The position numbers were made by a program, and so were the translations under genes. Shown here one piece after another: positions 33,218-40,735 of a stretch of DNA of 64,000 nucleotides; position 1 is the first letter of the stretch, and the number at the start of each line of letters is the position of its first letter. The DNA comes from Nocardioides mesophilus (GTDB taxonomy: Bacteria > Actinomycetota > Actinomycetes > Propionibacteriales > Nocardioidaceae). The notes under the pieces were generated by a model. That model was not told where the DNA came from and did no database searches. It saw only the letters and a list, made by a program, of their open reading frames with translations. The stretch spans positions 3,748,501 to 3,812,500 of the forward strand of contig NZ_CP060713.1 in NCBI RefSeq assembly GCF_014395785.1, read 5' to 3'.

Positions 33218-34413
33218 CTCGGTAGCTCCGGGTCGCCGGCCGCGTCCGCATCGATGATGACGACCGTGCGAGCCCCTTCTCCACGGCGTAGCCGTTCGAA
33301 GGCGGCTTCGATCCCGTCGAGGTCCGTGATGTGCGAGACGGCGTCGCGCAGGGCCAGTCGACCGTCGGCTGCCATCTGGGTGAGGCGAGGAAGCTCGACA
33401 GCAGCGTTCACCGAGCCGTAGCAGCTGCCCTTGATGCCCTTCTCGCTGAGGAACTCGATCGCCGGGAGCGACACCTCGACGCCGCGAGGGGCCAGGCCGA
33501 CGACCACCGCGGTCGCGCCGGGGCGGAGGACGTCCCAGGCCAGGCGGATGGTCTCGCTGCGACCGACGACCTCGAAGGCGTGGTCGACCCCACCGGGGCA
33601 GAGGGCCAGGATCTCGGCAGCCAGGTCGTCGGCACCGGCGTCGACGACGTGCGTCGCTCCGTGCAACCGGGCCCGGTCGAGGTTCTGCTGTTGCAGGTCG
33701 ACGGCGATGATCTGACCCGCCCCGGCGAGGCGTGCTCCTGCCACCACCTGGAGACCGACGCCACCACAGCCGATGACGACCACGGTCTCACCGACCCGGA
33801 CGTCGGCGGTGTTGCGCACGGCGCCCACTCCGGTGAGTACGGCGCAGCCGAGCAGGGCGGCCTGCCACAACGGAAGCTCGTCGACCACCGGGACGGCCGC
33901 GGCGGCGGGAACGACGGCGTACTCCGCGAAGCAGGACACGAAGTTGAAGTGCTTCAGAGGCGTTCCGCTCAGCTCGCTGAGCCGGGAGGTGCCGTCGAAG
34001 AGGGTTCCGGCGCCGGCGTGGGCGGCAGCCAGCTCGCAGAGGTGGAACCGCCCGGCGACACACGCCGGACAGGTGCGGCACGGCGGGACGAAGCAGAACG
34101 CCACGCGGTCGCCCTGCCGCACGTGCTGCACGCCCGCGCCGACCGACTCCACCACGCCGGCACCCTCGTGGCCGAGCACGATGGGCCACCGTTCGCGCCC
34201 CAGGTGGCCGTCGGCCATGTGCACGTCGGAGTGGCAGACGCCGGCCGCAGCGATGCGGACCAGGACCTCGCCGGCCCGCGGTCCTTCCAGCATGACATCG
34301 GTGATCTCGGTGGGGGAGCACCCTCGGGTGATCGCCGCGCGCATGCGACGCCGCTGGACGGGACCGCTGTCGAGCATCTGGTCCGAGGACGGGACCACCC
34401 CAGTAGCTGTCAT
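33214..34413 (-). CDS. Zinc-dependent medium-chain alcohol dehydrogenase
   Basis: The 399-residue MDR enzyme has the catalytic zinc set (CHSDVHMADG and GHEGAGVVESVG), the structural zinc loop with four Cys (CRTCPACVAGRFHLC) and NAD-binding VVVIGCGGVGLQVVAGARLAGA. The inserted segment between the structural zinc loop and the coenzyme domain (LFDGTSRLSELSGTPLKHFN) resembles class III/benzyl-alcohol-type enzymes that oxidise larger alcohols to aldehydes. Of two in-frame ATGs, 34413 is preferred because GAGAGG sits seven bases upstream, against one base for 34419. Next to two aldehyde dehydrogenases it probably supplies one of their substrates. Confidence 0.9.
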   Translation of the reverse strand: MTATGVVPSSDQMLDSGPVQRRRMRAAITRGCSPTEITDVMLEGPRAGEVLVRIAAAGVCHSDVHMADGHLGRERWPIVLGHEGAGVVESVGAGVQHVRQGDRVAFCFVPPCRTCPACVAGRFHLCELAAAHAGAGTLFDGTSRLSELSGTPLKHFNFVSCFAEYAVVPAAAAVPVVDELPLWQAALLGCAVLTGVGAVRNTADVRVGETVVVIGCGGVGLQVVAGARLAGAGQIIAVDLQQQNLDRARLHGATHVVDAGADDLAAEILALCPGGVDHAFEVVGRSETIRLAWDVLRPGATAVVVGLAPRGVEVSLPAIEFLSEKGIKGSCYGSVNAAVELPRLTQMAADGRLALRDAVSHITDLDGIEAAFERLRRGEGARTVVIIDADAAGDPELPR

Positions 34414-34459
34414 TGCCATGCCTCTCGTGAAGTCGTCGACGGATTGCAGTGCTGCGGCG

Positions 34460-35953
34460 TCAGAAGTTGATGTTCAAGTACTGCGTCTCCTGGTACTCCA
34501 GGAGTCCTTCCCTGCCCCCCTCGCGTCCGTCGCCGGAGTCCCGAACGCCGCCGAAGGGTGCCTGGACGTAGCCGAAGGAGGCGTCGTTGACCGCCACCAT
34601 CCCGTAGTCGAGACCTTCGGCGACCCGGTGGGCGCGCCCGAGGTCGCGGGTGAACACGTAGGCACCGAGACCGTCGTCGGTGCCGTTCGCGGCTGCGAGC
34701 ACCTCGCTCTCGTCCGTGAACACCGCCAGGGGCAGGAGCGGGCCGAAGGTCTCCTCGCTCAGGACCAGCGAGTCCGGGGCGACGTCCGTGACCACGGTGG
34801 GCGTGAAGAAGCGCCGGGGGTCGAGCGACTCGGGAGGTTCTCCTCCGGTGACGACGGTGGCTCCACGGGAGACCGCGTCGGCCAGCTGGTGCTTCACCCG
34901 CGTTACGGCGGCGCTCTCGATGAGCGGTCCGACGTCGACGCCTTCCGACAGTCCGTGTCCCAGCCGGAGGCGTGAGACCTGCGCGGTCAGGCGCGACGTG
35001 AAGTCCTCGAAGACCTCGCGCTCCACCATGACGCGGTTGGGAGCGACGCAGCTCTGCCCGGCGTTGGCGAACTTCGCAGCGATCAGCTTGTCGACCGCGA
35101 GATCGAGATCCGCATCCGCGAAGACGATGAACGGGGCCACGCCTCCGAGCTCCACGGTCACCTTCTTGAGCTGGCGGGCACCGCGCGCCATGAGCATGCG
35201 CCCCACCTCGGTCGAGCCGGTGAAGCTGATCTGGCGCACCTCAGGAGCCGTGCACAGGGCGTCGCCCACGGTCTCGGGCTCGCCGCACACGAGATTCACC
35301 ACCCCCGGCGGGAAGCCTGCGTCTTCCAGGATCTCGAAGATCTTCACCGCCGAGAGCGGTGTCTGCTCGGCCGGCTTGGCCACCACGGTGTTGCCGGCCG
35401 CCAGGGCGGGGGCCAGCTTCCGGAGCAGCATGGCGTTGGGGAAGTTCCAGGGGGTGATGCAGGCGACCACTCCACGCGGCCGTCGGTGGATGGAGATGCG
35501 TTGACCCGGGCTGTCCCCGGGAACCATCTCCCCGTGGGAGCGACGGATCTCCTCGGCGTACCAGAGCAGGTACTCCGCCCCCCAGAGCACTTCGCCGGTG
35601 GCCTCGGCCATCGACTTGCCCTGCTCGAGGGTGAGCACGTGTGCGAGCTCGTCGGCGCGTTCCCTCACCAGGTCGTAGGCACGTCTGAGCGGAGCACCGC
35701 GCTCAGTGGCCGAGAGACCGCTCCAGGCGGGAAAGGCCTCGGCGGCAGCGGCGACGGCGGCAAGTGCCTCTTCGGTTCCGGCTGCAGGCACCCGGGCGAG
35801 CTCCTCGCCGGTCGCCGGGTCCTGGACGAGGAGCGTGGCTTGCCCGCGCGGGGAGACCCATCGACCACCGATGAAGATCCCGCCGCGAATCGCGGGTGCG
35901 ACGTGGGTGTGATCGGTGTCGAGCAGGGGCCGCACGCTCTCGGTGCTGGTCAT
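34460..35953 (-). CDS. Succinate-semialdehyde-type aldehyde dehydrogenase (second of two in operon)
   Basis: The 497-residue ALDH resembles the GabD/SSADH and glycolaldehyde group: CITPWNFPNAMLLRKLAPAL, FTGSTEVGRMLMARGARQLKK, the Glu in VTVELGGVAPFIVFADADLD, and the Cys in NAGQSCVAPNRVMVE. The C-terminal QAPFGGVRDSGDGREGGREGLLEYQETQYLNI is usual for that group. ATG 35953 follows AAGGAAGG and overlaps the stop of the upstream dehydrogenase by 4 bp; a long N-terminal extension in the same frame runs across that gene and is not used. The likely substrate is a semialdehyde or hydroxyaldehyde, by family resemblance only. Confidence 0.9.
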   Translation of the reverse strand: MTSTESVRPLLDTDHTHVAPAIRGGIFIGGRWVSPRGQATLLVQDPATGEELARVPAAGTEEALAAVAAAAEAFPAWSGLSATERGAPLRRAYDLVRERADELAHVLTLEQGKSMAEATGEVLWGAEYLLWYAEEIRRSHGEMVPGDSPGQRISIHRRPRGVVACITPWNFPNAMLLRKLAPALAAGNTVVAKPAEQTPLSAVKIFEILEDAGFPPGVVNLVCGEPETVGDALCTAPEVRQISFTGSTEVGRMLMARGARQLKKVTVELGGVAPFIVFADADLDLAVDKLIAAKFANAGQSCVAPNRVMVEREVFEDFTSRLTAQVSRLRLGHGLSEGVDVGPLIESAAVTRVKHQLADAVSRGATVVTGGEPPESLDPRRFFTPTVVTDVAPDSLVLSEETFGPLLPLAVFTDESEVLAAANGTDDGLGAYVFTRDLGRAHRVAEGLDYGMVAVNDASFGYVQAPFGGVRDSGDGREGGREGLLEYQETQYLNINF

Positions 35954-36903
35954 GACGACGCCTTCCTTGGTTCGGTACCGGTCGATGCGAGGAGGACCTC
36001 GGGGAAGCCGGGAGCGCGGAGCTCCTGACCGACCGCGTCCTCGAGCAGCTTGACGACCATGGGGGACCAGGCGCCCCCGCCGTACGCCGCGCGAGCTCGG
36101 GCGAAGGTCTGCTCGACGGTCGTCGCGAGCTCGAGCGGCACGGAGAAGTCGGCACCCATGGCGGTGGCGAAGCCGAGGTCCTTGCACGCCAGGTCCATCG
36201 TGAAGCCGATGTTGTAGCTGCCGCTCAGCACCACCTGGCTCTCGGTCTCGTGGACGAAGCTGTTGCCCGAGCTCGCCCGGATCGCTTCGAACGAGGTGGC
36301 GAGGTCGAGACCGCCGGCCTTGGCGAGCATCAGGGCCTCGCCGGCTGCGACCAGGTGGATGAAGGCCAGCATGTTGGTGATCACCTTGATGATCGAGGCG
36401 TTGCCGAGGGCACCCATGTAGAAGGTCTTGTTGCCTACCGCCGCGAAGATCGCGCTGTGGTCGGCGTAGACCGACTCGTCACCGCCGACGAGGACGGTGA
36501 TCTCACCTTCGGCCGCCTTGTGGACGCCGCCCGTGACCGGCGCCTCCAGGCAGGCCACCCCGCGGGCCTGGCAGAGGAGCGCGAGACGCTGGATCTCCTC
36601 GCGCTCGTTCGTGCTCATCTCGATCCAGGTCCCGCCGTCCCTGAGCCCGGCAAGCACGCCGTCGTCTCCGGTCATGACCGCGCTGACCGCGACCGGCGAC
36701 GGAAGGCAGGTGATCACCGTGTCCGTCGCCTCCGCCACGATCCGAGGGGTGCGTGCCCAGATGGCGCCTCCGGCGACCAGGTCCTCGGCGCGGCTCTGGT
36801 CAAGGTCGTTGACGACCACCTCGAAACCGGCGAGCACCAGGTTGTGTGCCAGATGGAAGCCGAGGTTGCCGAGGCCGATGAAGCCGATTCGTTTCGTCAT
36901 CAT
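35950..36903 (-). CDS. Beta-hydroxyacid dehydrogenase family NAD(P)-dependent oxidoreductase
   Basis: The 317-residue protein belongs with 3-hydroxyisobutyrate and tartronate-semialdehyde reductases: N-terminal GFIGLGNLGFHLAHNLVLAG for NAD(P), the substrate motif EAPVTGGVHKAAEGEITVLVGG (the DAPVSGG-type block) and the catalytic Lys in GNASIIKVITNMLAFIHLVA. The C-terminal helical domain follows. It interconverts a beta-hydroxyacid and its semialdehyde. The next gene is a succinate-semialdehyde-type ALDH with a 4-bp overlap, so the pair may convert hydroxyacid to semialdehyde to diacid. Two ATG codons are in tandem (36903 and 36900); either may be used. Confidence 0.88.
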   Translation of the reverse strand: MMTKRIGFIGLGNLGFHLAHNLVLAGFEVVVNDLDQSRAEDLVAGGAIWARTPRIVAEATDTVITCLPSPVAVSAVMTGDDGVLAGLRDGGTWIEMSTNEREEIQRLALLCQARGVACLEAPVTGGVHKAAEGEITVLVGGDESVYADHSAIFAAVGNKTFYMGALGNASIIKVITNMLAFIHLVAAGEALMLAKAGGLDLATSFEAIRASSGNSFVHETESQVVLSGSYNIGFTMDLACKDLGFATAMGADFSVPLELATTVEQTFARARAAYGGGAWSPMVVKLLEDAVGQELRAPGFPEVLLASTGTEPRKASS

Positions 36904-36924
36904 GCTCTCTTCGGGGGTGAGGCG

Positions 36925-38112
36925 CTACAGGTCGGAGTGGTCGGTCATCTCGAGGTGGAGGCGGTCTCCCGTGTAGGGGTGCCGCGCTGCGACCTCTTCG
37001 TCGAGCTCGACGCCGAGTCCGGGACCGGTCGGAGGGATGATGAAGCCGTCGCGCCATTCGATCGGCGTCTTGAGGATCTCCGCATGGAAGCCTCCCCACA
37101 TCTCGATGCTCTCCTGGATCAGGAAGTTCGGAGTGCACATGGCCACCTGGATGTTCGCGGCACCTTCGATCGGGCCGGCGTACAGGTGCGGGGCGATCTC
37201 GGCGTACTGGGTCTCCGCCGCCGCAGCGATCTTCTTGGTCTCCAGGATGCCGCCCACCCTGCCGATGGCCATCTGGAGGATCGAGGCCGCCTTGCTCTCC
37301 AGGACCCGAGCGAACTCGTACTTGGTGGACAGCCGCTCGCCCGTGGCGATGGGGATGCTGGTGGCCCGGGCGACCCGGGCCATCTCGCCGGGGTTCTCCG
37401 GGGGAGTGGGTTCCTCGAACCAGAGCGGGTCGAACTTCTCCAGCCGCCGGGCGAGCCGGATCGCGGACGACGTGGTCATCTGGCCGTGGGTGCCGATGAG
37501 GAGGTCGACTCCACCACCGACGGCCTCCCGCACCGTCCGGACGAACTCCTCGGTGTTCTGCAGCACCTCCGCGGGCAGCTGCCGTGGGTCGAACGCGGAG
37601 TAGGGCCCGACCGGGTCGAACTTGAGCGCACTGAAACCGTGGCTGACGTAGAAGCTCGCCCGCTCCGCAGCCTCGCGCGCGTCGTGGTACGCCGTGTCGT
37701 CCGCTCCGAGCTCGGGGTAGATGTAGGTGTAGGAGCGGACCTGCTCCCGGATGCGGCCGCCGAGGAGGTCATAGACCGGCCGATCGACCTCCTTGCCGAT
37801 GATGTCCCAGCAGGCCGTCTCCAGTCCGCTGAGGATCGCCGTCACCGACACGTCCGGGCGCTGGGTGAAGCCCGTGGAGTAGATGCGCCTCCAGAGCCGC
37901 TCGATGTCGAAGGGGTTCGAGCCGAGGACGTACCGCTCGACGATGTCCTCCACCATCGTCACCGTGGTCGTCGGGTTGAAGGGCACGGCGTAGATCTCGC
38001 CGATGCCCTCGACCCCGCTGTCGGTCGTCAGCTTCACGAAGATCCAGAACGCTCCCCCCTTGTGGGGAGGTGGGGTGCCGACCACGAAGGTCTTGGCGTC
38101 GATGATCTTCAA
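36925..38112 (-). CDS. Enolase-superfamily (mandelate racemase/muconate lactonising type) enzyme
   Basis: The 395-residue product has the capping domain (residues 1-120) and the TIM barrel of acid-sugar dehydratases: GFSALKFDPVGPYSAFDP, PLWFEEPTPPENPGEMARVA, ATSIPIATGERLSTKYEFARVL, LQMAIGRVGGILETKKIAA and APHLYAGPIEGAANIQ. Metal-binding Glu residues are clear in FEEP and GERL. The first ligand position, usually D-x-HGR, reads GTHGQ (about residues 205-209), so Asp seems replaced by Gly; this may be a subfamily trait. The likely reaction is dehydration or racemisation of a hydroxy acid via an enolate. The start is TTG (38112). It follows the transporter lipoprotein gene by 37 bp. Confidence 0.88.
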   Translation of the reverse strand: MKIIDAKTFVVGTPPPHKGGAFWIFVKLTTDSGVEGIGEIYAVPFNPTTTVTMVEDIVERYVLGSNPFDIERLWRRIYSTGFTQRPDVSVTAILSGLETACWDIIGKEVDRPVYDLLGGRIREQVRSYTYIYPELGADDTAYHDAREAAERASFYVSHGFSALKFDPVGPYSAFDPRQLPAEVLQNTEEFVRTVREAVGGGVDLLIGTHGQMTTSSAIRLARRLEKFDPLWFEEPTPPENPGEMARVARATSIPIATGERLSTKYEFARVLESKAASILQMAIGRVGGILETKKIAAAAETQYAEIAPHLYAGPIEGAANIQVAMCTPNFLIQESIEMWGGFHAEILKTPIEWRDGFIIPPTGPGLGVELDEEVAARHPYTGDRLHLEMTDHSDL

Positions 38113-38149
38113 GGCAGCCCGCTCCCGGTCGGCGCCTGCGGTCCCGGGG

Positions 38150-39763
38150 TCATGCCACGAACCCGACCGAACGCAGGGTGAAGTTGTTCAGGGCCGTGCC
38201 GGTCTTGGACTTCTCGAATCCGGCCAGCTTGGCGACGTACGCATCGGTCTGGTTGGTGAAGGCGGGAATGATGTAGCCACCCTGGTCGTATTCGATCTTC
38301 TGAGCGGCCTGCAGGAGCTCGGTGCGCTTGTCGTCGTCGGGCTGTCCCTGCGCCTCCTGGACGAGCTTGATGTAGGTGGGGTCGTTCCAGTGCGTCTCGT
38401 TCCAGGGGGAGGAGGGCAGGCTGCTCAGCGCCGCCTGACTCAAGTAGCTGCGGGAGACCCAGTAGTCGGCGGCCAGGGGCCACTTCAACCAGTTGTCGCC
38501 GTACAGAGTGCCGCCATCCACCTTGCGGATCTTCAGGTCGACGCCTGCCTCCGTGGCGTTCTGGGCCAGCACGCCCGCGCCTTCCACCATGCCCTGGAAG
38601 GACGGCGCCGTCACGAGCTCGGCCTGCAGGTCACTCCGACCGGCCTGCTTGAGCAACGACTTCGCCTGGTCGATGTCCTGCTCGCGCTGGGCCAGGTCGC
38701 TGGCGTACGCGGCGTCGTACCGTCCGTAGAGGTCGTTGCCGAGCGTCGCCTGGCCGTTGAGCGCCTGCGTGATCACGTCCTGCCTGTTGGTGAGGAGACG
38801 CATCGCCTGGCGAACGCGGACATCGTCGAAGGGGGCCGCGTCGACGCGCATCGTGAAGGCCAGCCAGGCCCCGGTCGGTGCGTTGAGGACCGCGAGCGCG
38901 GGGTTGCCCTGCACCGCGGCGATCTGGTTCTGGGGAAGGTTGGCGATGGCGTCGACCTGGCCACCGAGGAGAGCGTTCACGCGCGCCGTGTCGTCGGGGA
39001 AGTCGATGATGACGACCTCATCGACGTAGGGCTCGTTGTCGCGCCAGTAGTTGTCGTTGCGGGTGAAGACGCTCTGCTGGCCGGGGGTGAAGCTCTTGAA
39101 CTTGAAGGGCCCGGTGCCGACCGGCTTCGCCGGGTCGTAGCCCACCGGGACCACGCCCATGAAGTACTGCGCGAACTGCTCCGCGAACCCGACATTGCGG
39201 ACGGTGAGGGGCAGCTTGATGGTGAGGTCGTCCACCTTCTGCATCTTGGCGACGTCGAGGTAGGAGATCCCGGAGGCACCGACCTTGGGGTCCTTGGGGT
39301 CGAGGATCCGCTTGATCGTGAAGATCACGTCGTCCGCGGTGAGGGGAGCGCCGTCGTGGAAGGTGACTCCCTTGCGCAGGCGGACCGTCCACTCGTCGGC
39401 CCGGGAGTTGGGCTCGAACGACTCGGCGAGCTCGGGCTCGAGCATGAAGTCGGGGGTGAATCGCATCAGCCGGTCGTAGAGCTGCATCGCGCGGGCGGTG
39501 TCCGGGTTGAAGCCACCGCGGTGGGCGTCCAATGTGTCCTTCGCGCTGCCGCCGGAGACGCCCACGCGCAGACTGCCACCGCGCTTGATGTTGTCCGTCG
39601 ATGCTGCCGCGGCCCCGGGCTTGGCGGGTGTGGTGCAGCCGGCGAGCCCACCGCCGATCCCGAGGACGACTGCCCCGGCGAAGGTGGCGCGCAACATGTC
39701 GCGACGGCTGAAGGCGGGGAACCCGGCCTCGTGGGGGGTGCGGGTGCGGGACGTTGCGGCCAT
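38150..39763 (-). CDS. ABC importer substrate-binding lipoprotein (SBP_bac_5 family)
   Basis: The 537-residue protein begins with a twin-arginine-like motif SRRDML (residues 19-24), a hydrophobic stretch and a lipobox GLAGC ending at Cys43, so it is probably exported by Tat and lipid-anchored outside the membrane. The mature part matches the oligopeptide-binding family: NPDTARAMQLYDRLMRFTPD, the signature WTVRLRKGVTFHDGAPLTADD, and VGTGPFKFKSFTPGQQ. It is the first gene of the operon and delivers substrate to the DppB/DppC permeases encoded 5-7 kb downstream. Family members bind peptides, nickel, sugars or opines. GAGGA lies nine bases before the ATG. Confidence 0.92.
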   Translation of the reverse strand: MAATSRTRTPHEAGFPAFSRRDMLRATFAGAVVLGIGGGLAGCTTPAKPGAAAASTDNIKRGGSLRVGVSGGSAKDTLDAHRGGFNPDTARAMQLYDRLMRFTPDFMLEPELAESFEPNSRADEWTVRLRKGVTFHDGAPLTADDVIFTIKRILDPKDPKVGASGISYLDVAKMQKVDDLTIKLPLTVRNVGFAEQFAQYFMGVVPVGYDPAKPVGTGPFKFKSFTPGQQSVFTRNDNYWRDNEPYVDEVVIIDFPDDTARVNALLGGQVDAIANLPQNQIAAVQGNPALAVLNAPTGAWLAFTMRVDAAPFDDVRVRQAMRLLTNRQDVITQALNGQATLGNDLYGRYDAAYASDLAQREQDIDQAKSLLKQAGRSDLQAELVTAPSFQGMVEGAGVLAQNATEAGVDLKIRKVDGGTLYGDNWLKWPLAADYWVSRSYLSQAALSSLPSSPWNETHWNDPTYIKLVQEAQGQPDDDKRTELLQAAQKIEYDQGGYIIPAFTNQTDAYVAKLAGFEKSKTGTALNNFTLRSVGFVA

Positions 39764-39911
39764 GGCTACCGATCCTCGGTCTCGACGGGATGTGTGTCGG
39801 CAGCGGACTCAGGGGGAGCGCATCAGCTCGCTGTCACTGGACAAGAAACCTAAGTCGCCCTAGTGTTCTGCACAATATTATTTGCGCATATGGCAACGGA
39901 ATGATGTGAAA
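39764..39911. promoter_or_regulatory. Divergent promoter/operator region of the catabolic operon and its IclR gene
   Basis: Within high-GC surroundings the stretch 39865-39900 is strikingly AT-rich. It contains the inverted repeat TTGC-GCATATG-GCAA (39882-39896) and the AATATT palindrome next to TATTAT (39876-39881), a possible -10. IclR regulators usually bind such palindromes between their own gene and the operon they control. Exact promoter assignment is not possible by eye. Confidence 0.55.
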
Positions 39912-40682
39912 ATGGCCAGAGCGAACTCGACCGGGCTGCGGCGCGACCTCGAGCTCCTGGAGGTGCTCGCCTCTCCCGAGGCGCGCAGACGGGACGGCCT
40001 GGGCGTTGTGCGCGTGGCCGCGCTGGCAGGTCGTGAGACCACGCAGGTGTCCCGGGCGTTGGCGACGCTGTGCGACGCGGGGCTGGTCGATCGTGACGAG
40101 GAGACCCGCGCGTACCGTCTCGGATGGCGGCTCTACACCCTCGCGGCCCAGACCCTCGAGGCCCACCTCGACGCAGTGGCCAAGCCGTTCCTGCTCCAGG
40201 TGTGCGACCAGGTCCAGGAGACGACGCATCTGTGCGTGCTGCGGGGGCTGGACGTGGTCACGGTGGCGACCCAGTCGCAGCCCCACGCCTTCCGGGTGAT
40301 GTGGGAGGGCATCCCGGTCGCAGCGCCCTCGACCTCGGCGGGGCGCGTGCTGATCTCGGAGTGGCCGACCGAGCAGGTGCGGGAGATCTTCACCTCCGAA
40401 CGGCTCTCGGCCGGTGAGGGGCGGTGCGCCTTGACCACGACCGAGCAGCTGCTCGACGAGCTGGCAGCGATCCGTTCCCGTGGGTACGCCACGGTCGACG
40501 AGGAGTTCGACGTCGGGCTGGTGGGCTGCTCAGCACCGGTGCGCGACGCGCGCGGGCGGATCGTCGCTGCGATTAACATCGGAGCGCCGAAGGCCCGGCT
40601 CGGAAGCAGGCTGGACGCTGCCGGGATGTTGACCGCTCACTACGCGGGCAAGATGAGCGAAGTGCTGGCCCAGGACGGGTAG
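39912..40682 (+). CDS. IclR-family transcriptional regulator
   Basis: The 256-residue regulator has an N-terminal winged helix (about residues 8-75: LELLEVLAS, then VAALAGRETTQVSRALATLCDAGLVDRDEETRAYRLG) and the IclR effector domain (about 85-250: VQETTHLCVLRGLDVVTVA, then GYATVDEEFDVGLVGCSAPVRDARGRIVAAINI). The conserved Cys and the closing INIGAP strand are typical. ATG 39912 is chosen because the upstream TTG and GTG codons lie in or next to the AT-rich operator-like sequence. It is divergent from the 12-gene catabolic operon and is the obvious candidate to control it in response to substrate; activation versus repression cannot be told. Confidence 0.9.
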   Translation: MARANSTGLRRDLELLEVLASPEARRRDGLGVVRVAALAGRETTQVSRALATLCDAGLVDRDEETRAYRLGWRLYTLAAQTLEAHLDAVAKPFLLQVCDQVQETTHLCVLRGLDVVTVATQSQPHAFRVMWEGIPVAAPSTSAGRVLISEWPTEQVREIFTSERLSAGEGRCALTTTEQLLDELAAIRSRGYATVDEEFDVGLVGCSAPVRDARGRIVAAINIGAPKARLGSRLDAAGMLTAHYAGKMSEVLAQDG

Positions 40683-40693
40683 CCGGCTGCGCA

Positions 40694-40708
40694 GGCGGCG
40701 CATCCGCC
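40694..40708. terminator. Short hairpin between IclR and pepN genes
   Basis: GGCGG-CGCAT-CCGCC is a perfect but short 5-bp stem lying 12 bp after the iclR-type stop, in the 53-bp gap before the convergent aminopeptidase gene. No T-run follows, so termination is only possible. Confidence 0.25.
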
Positions 40709-40735
40709 CGACACGGCCGACACGGCCGGCGCGGC

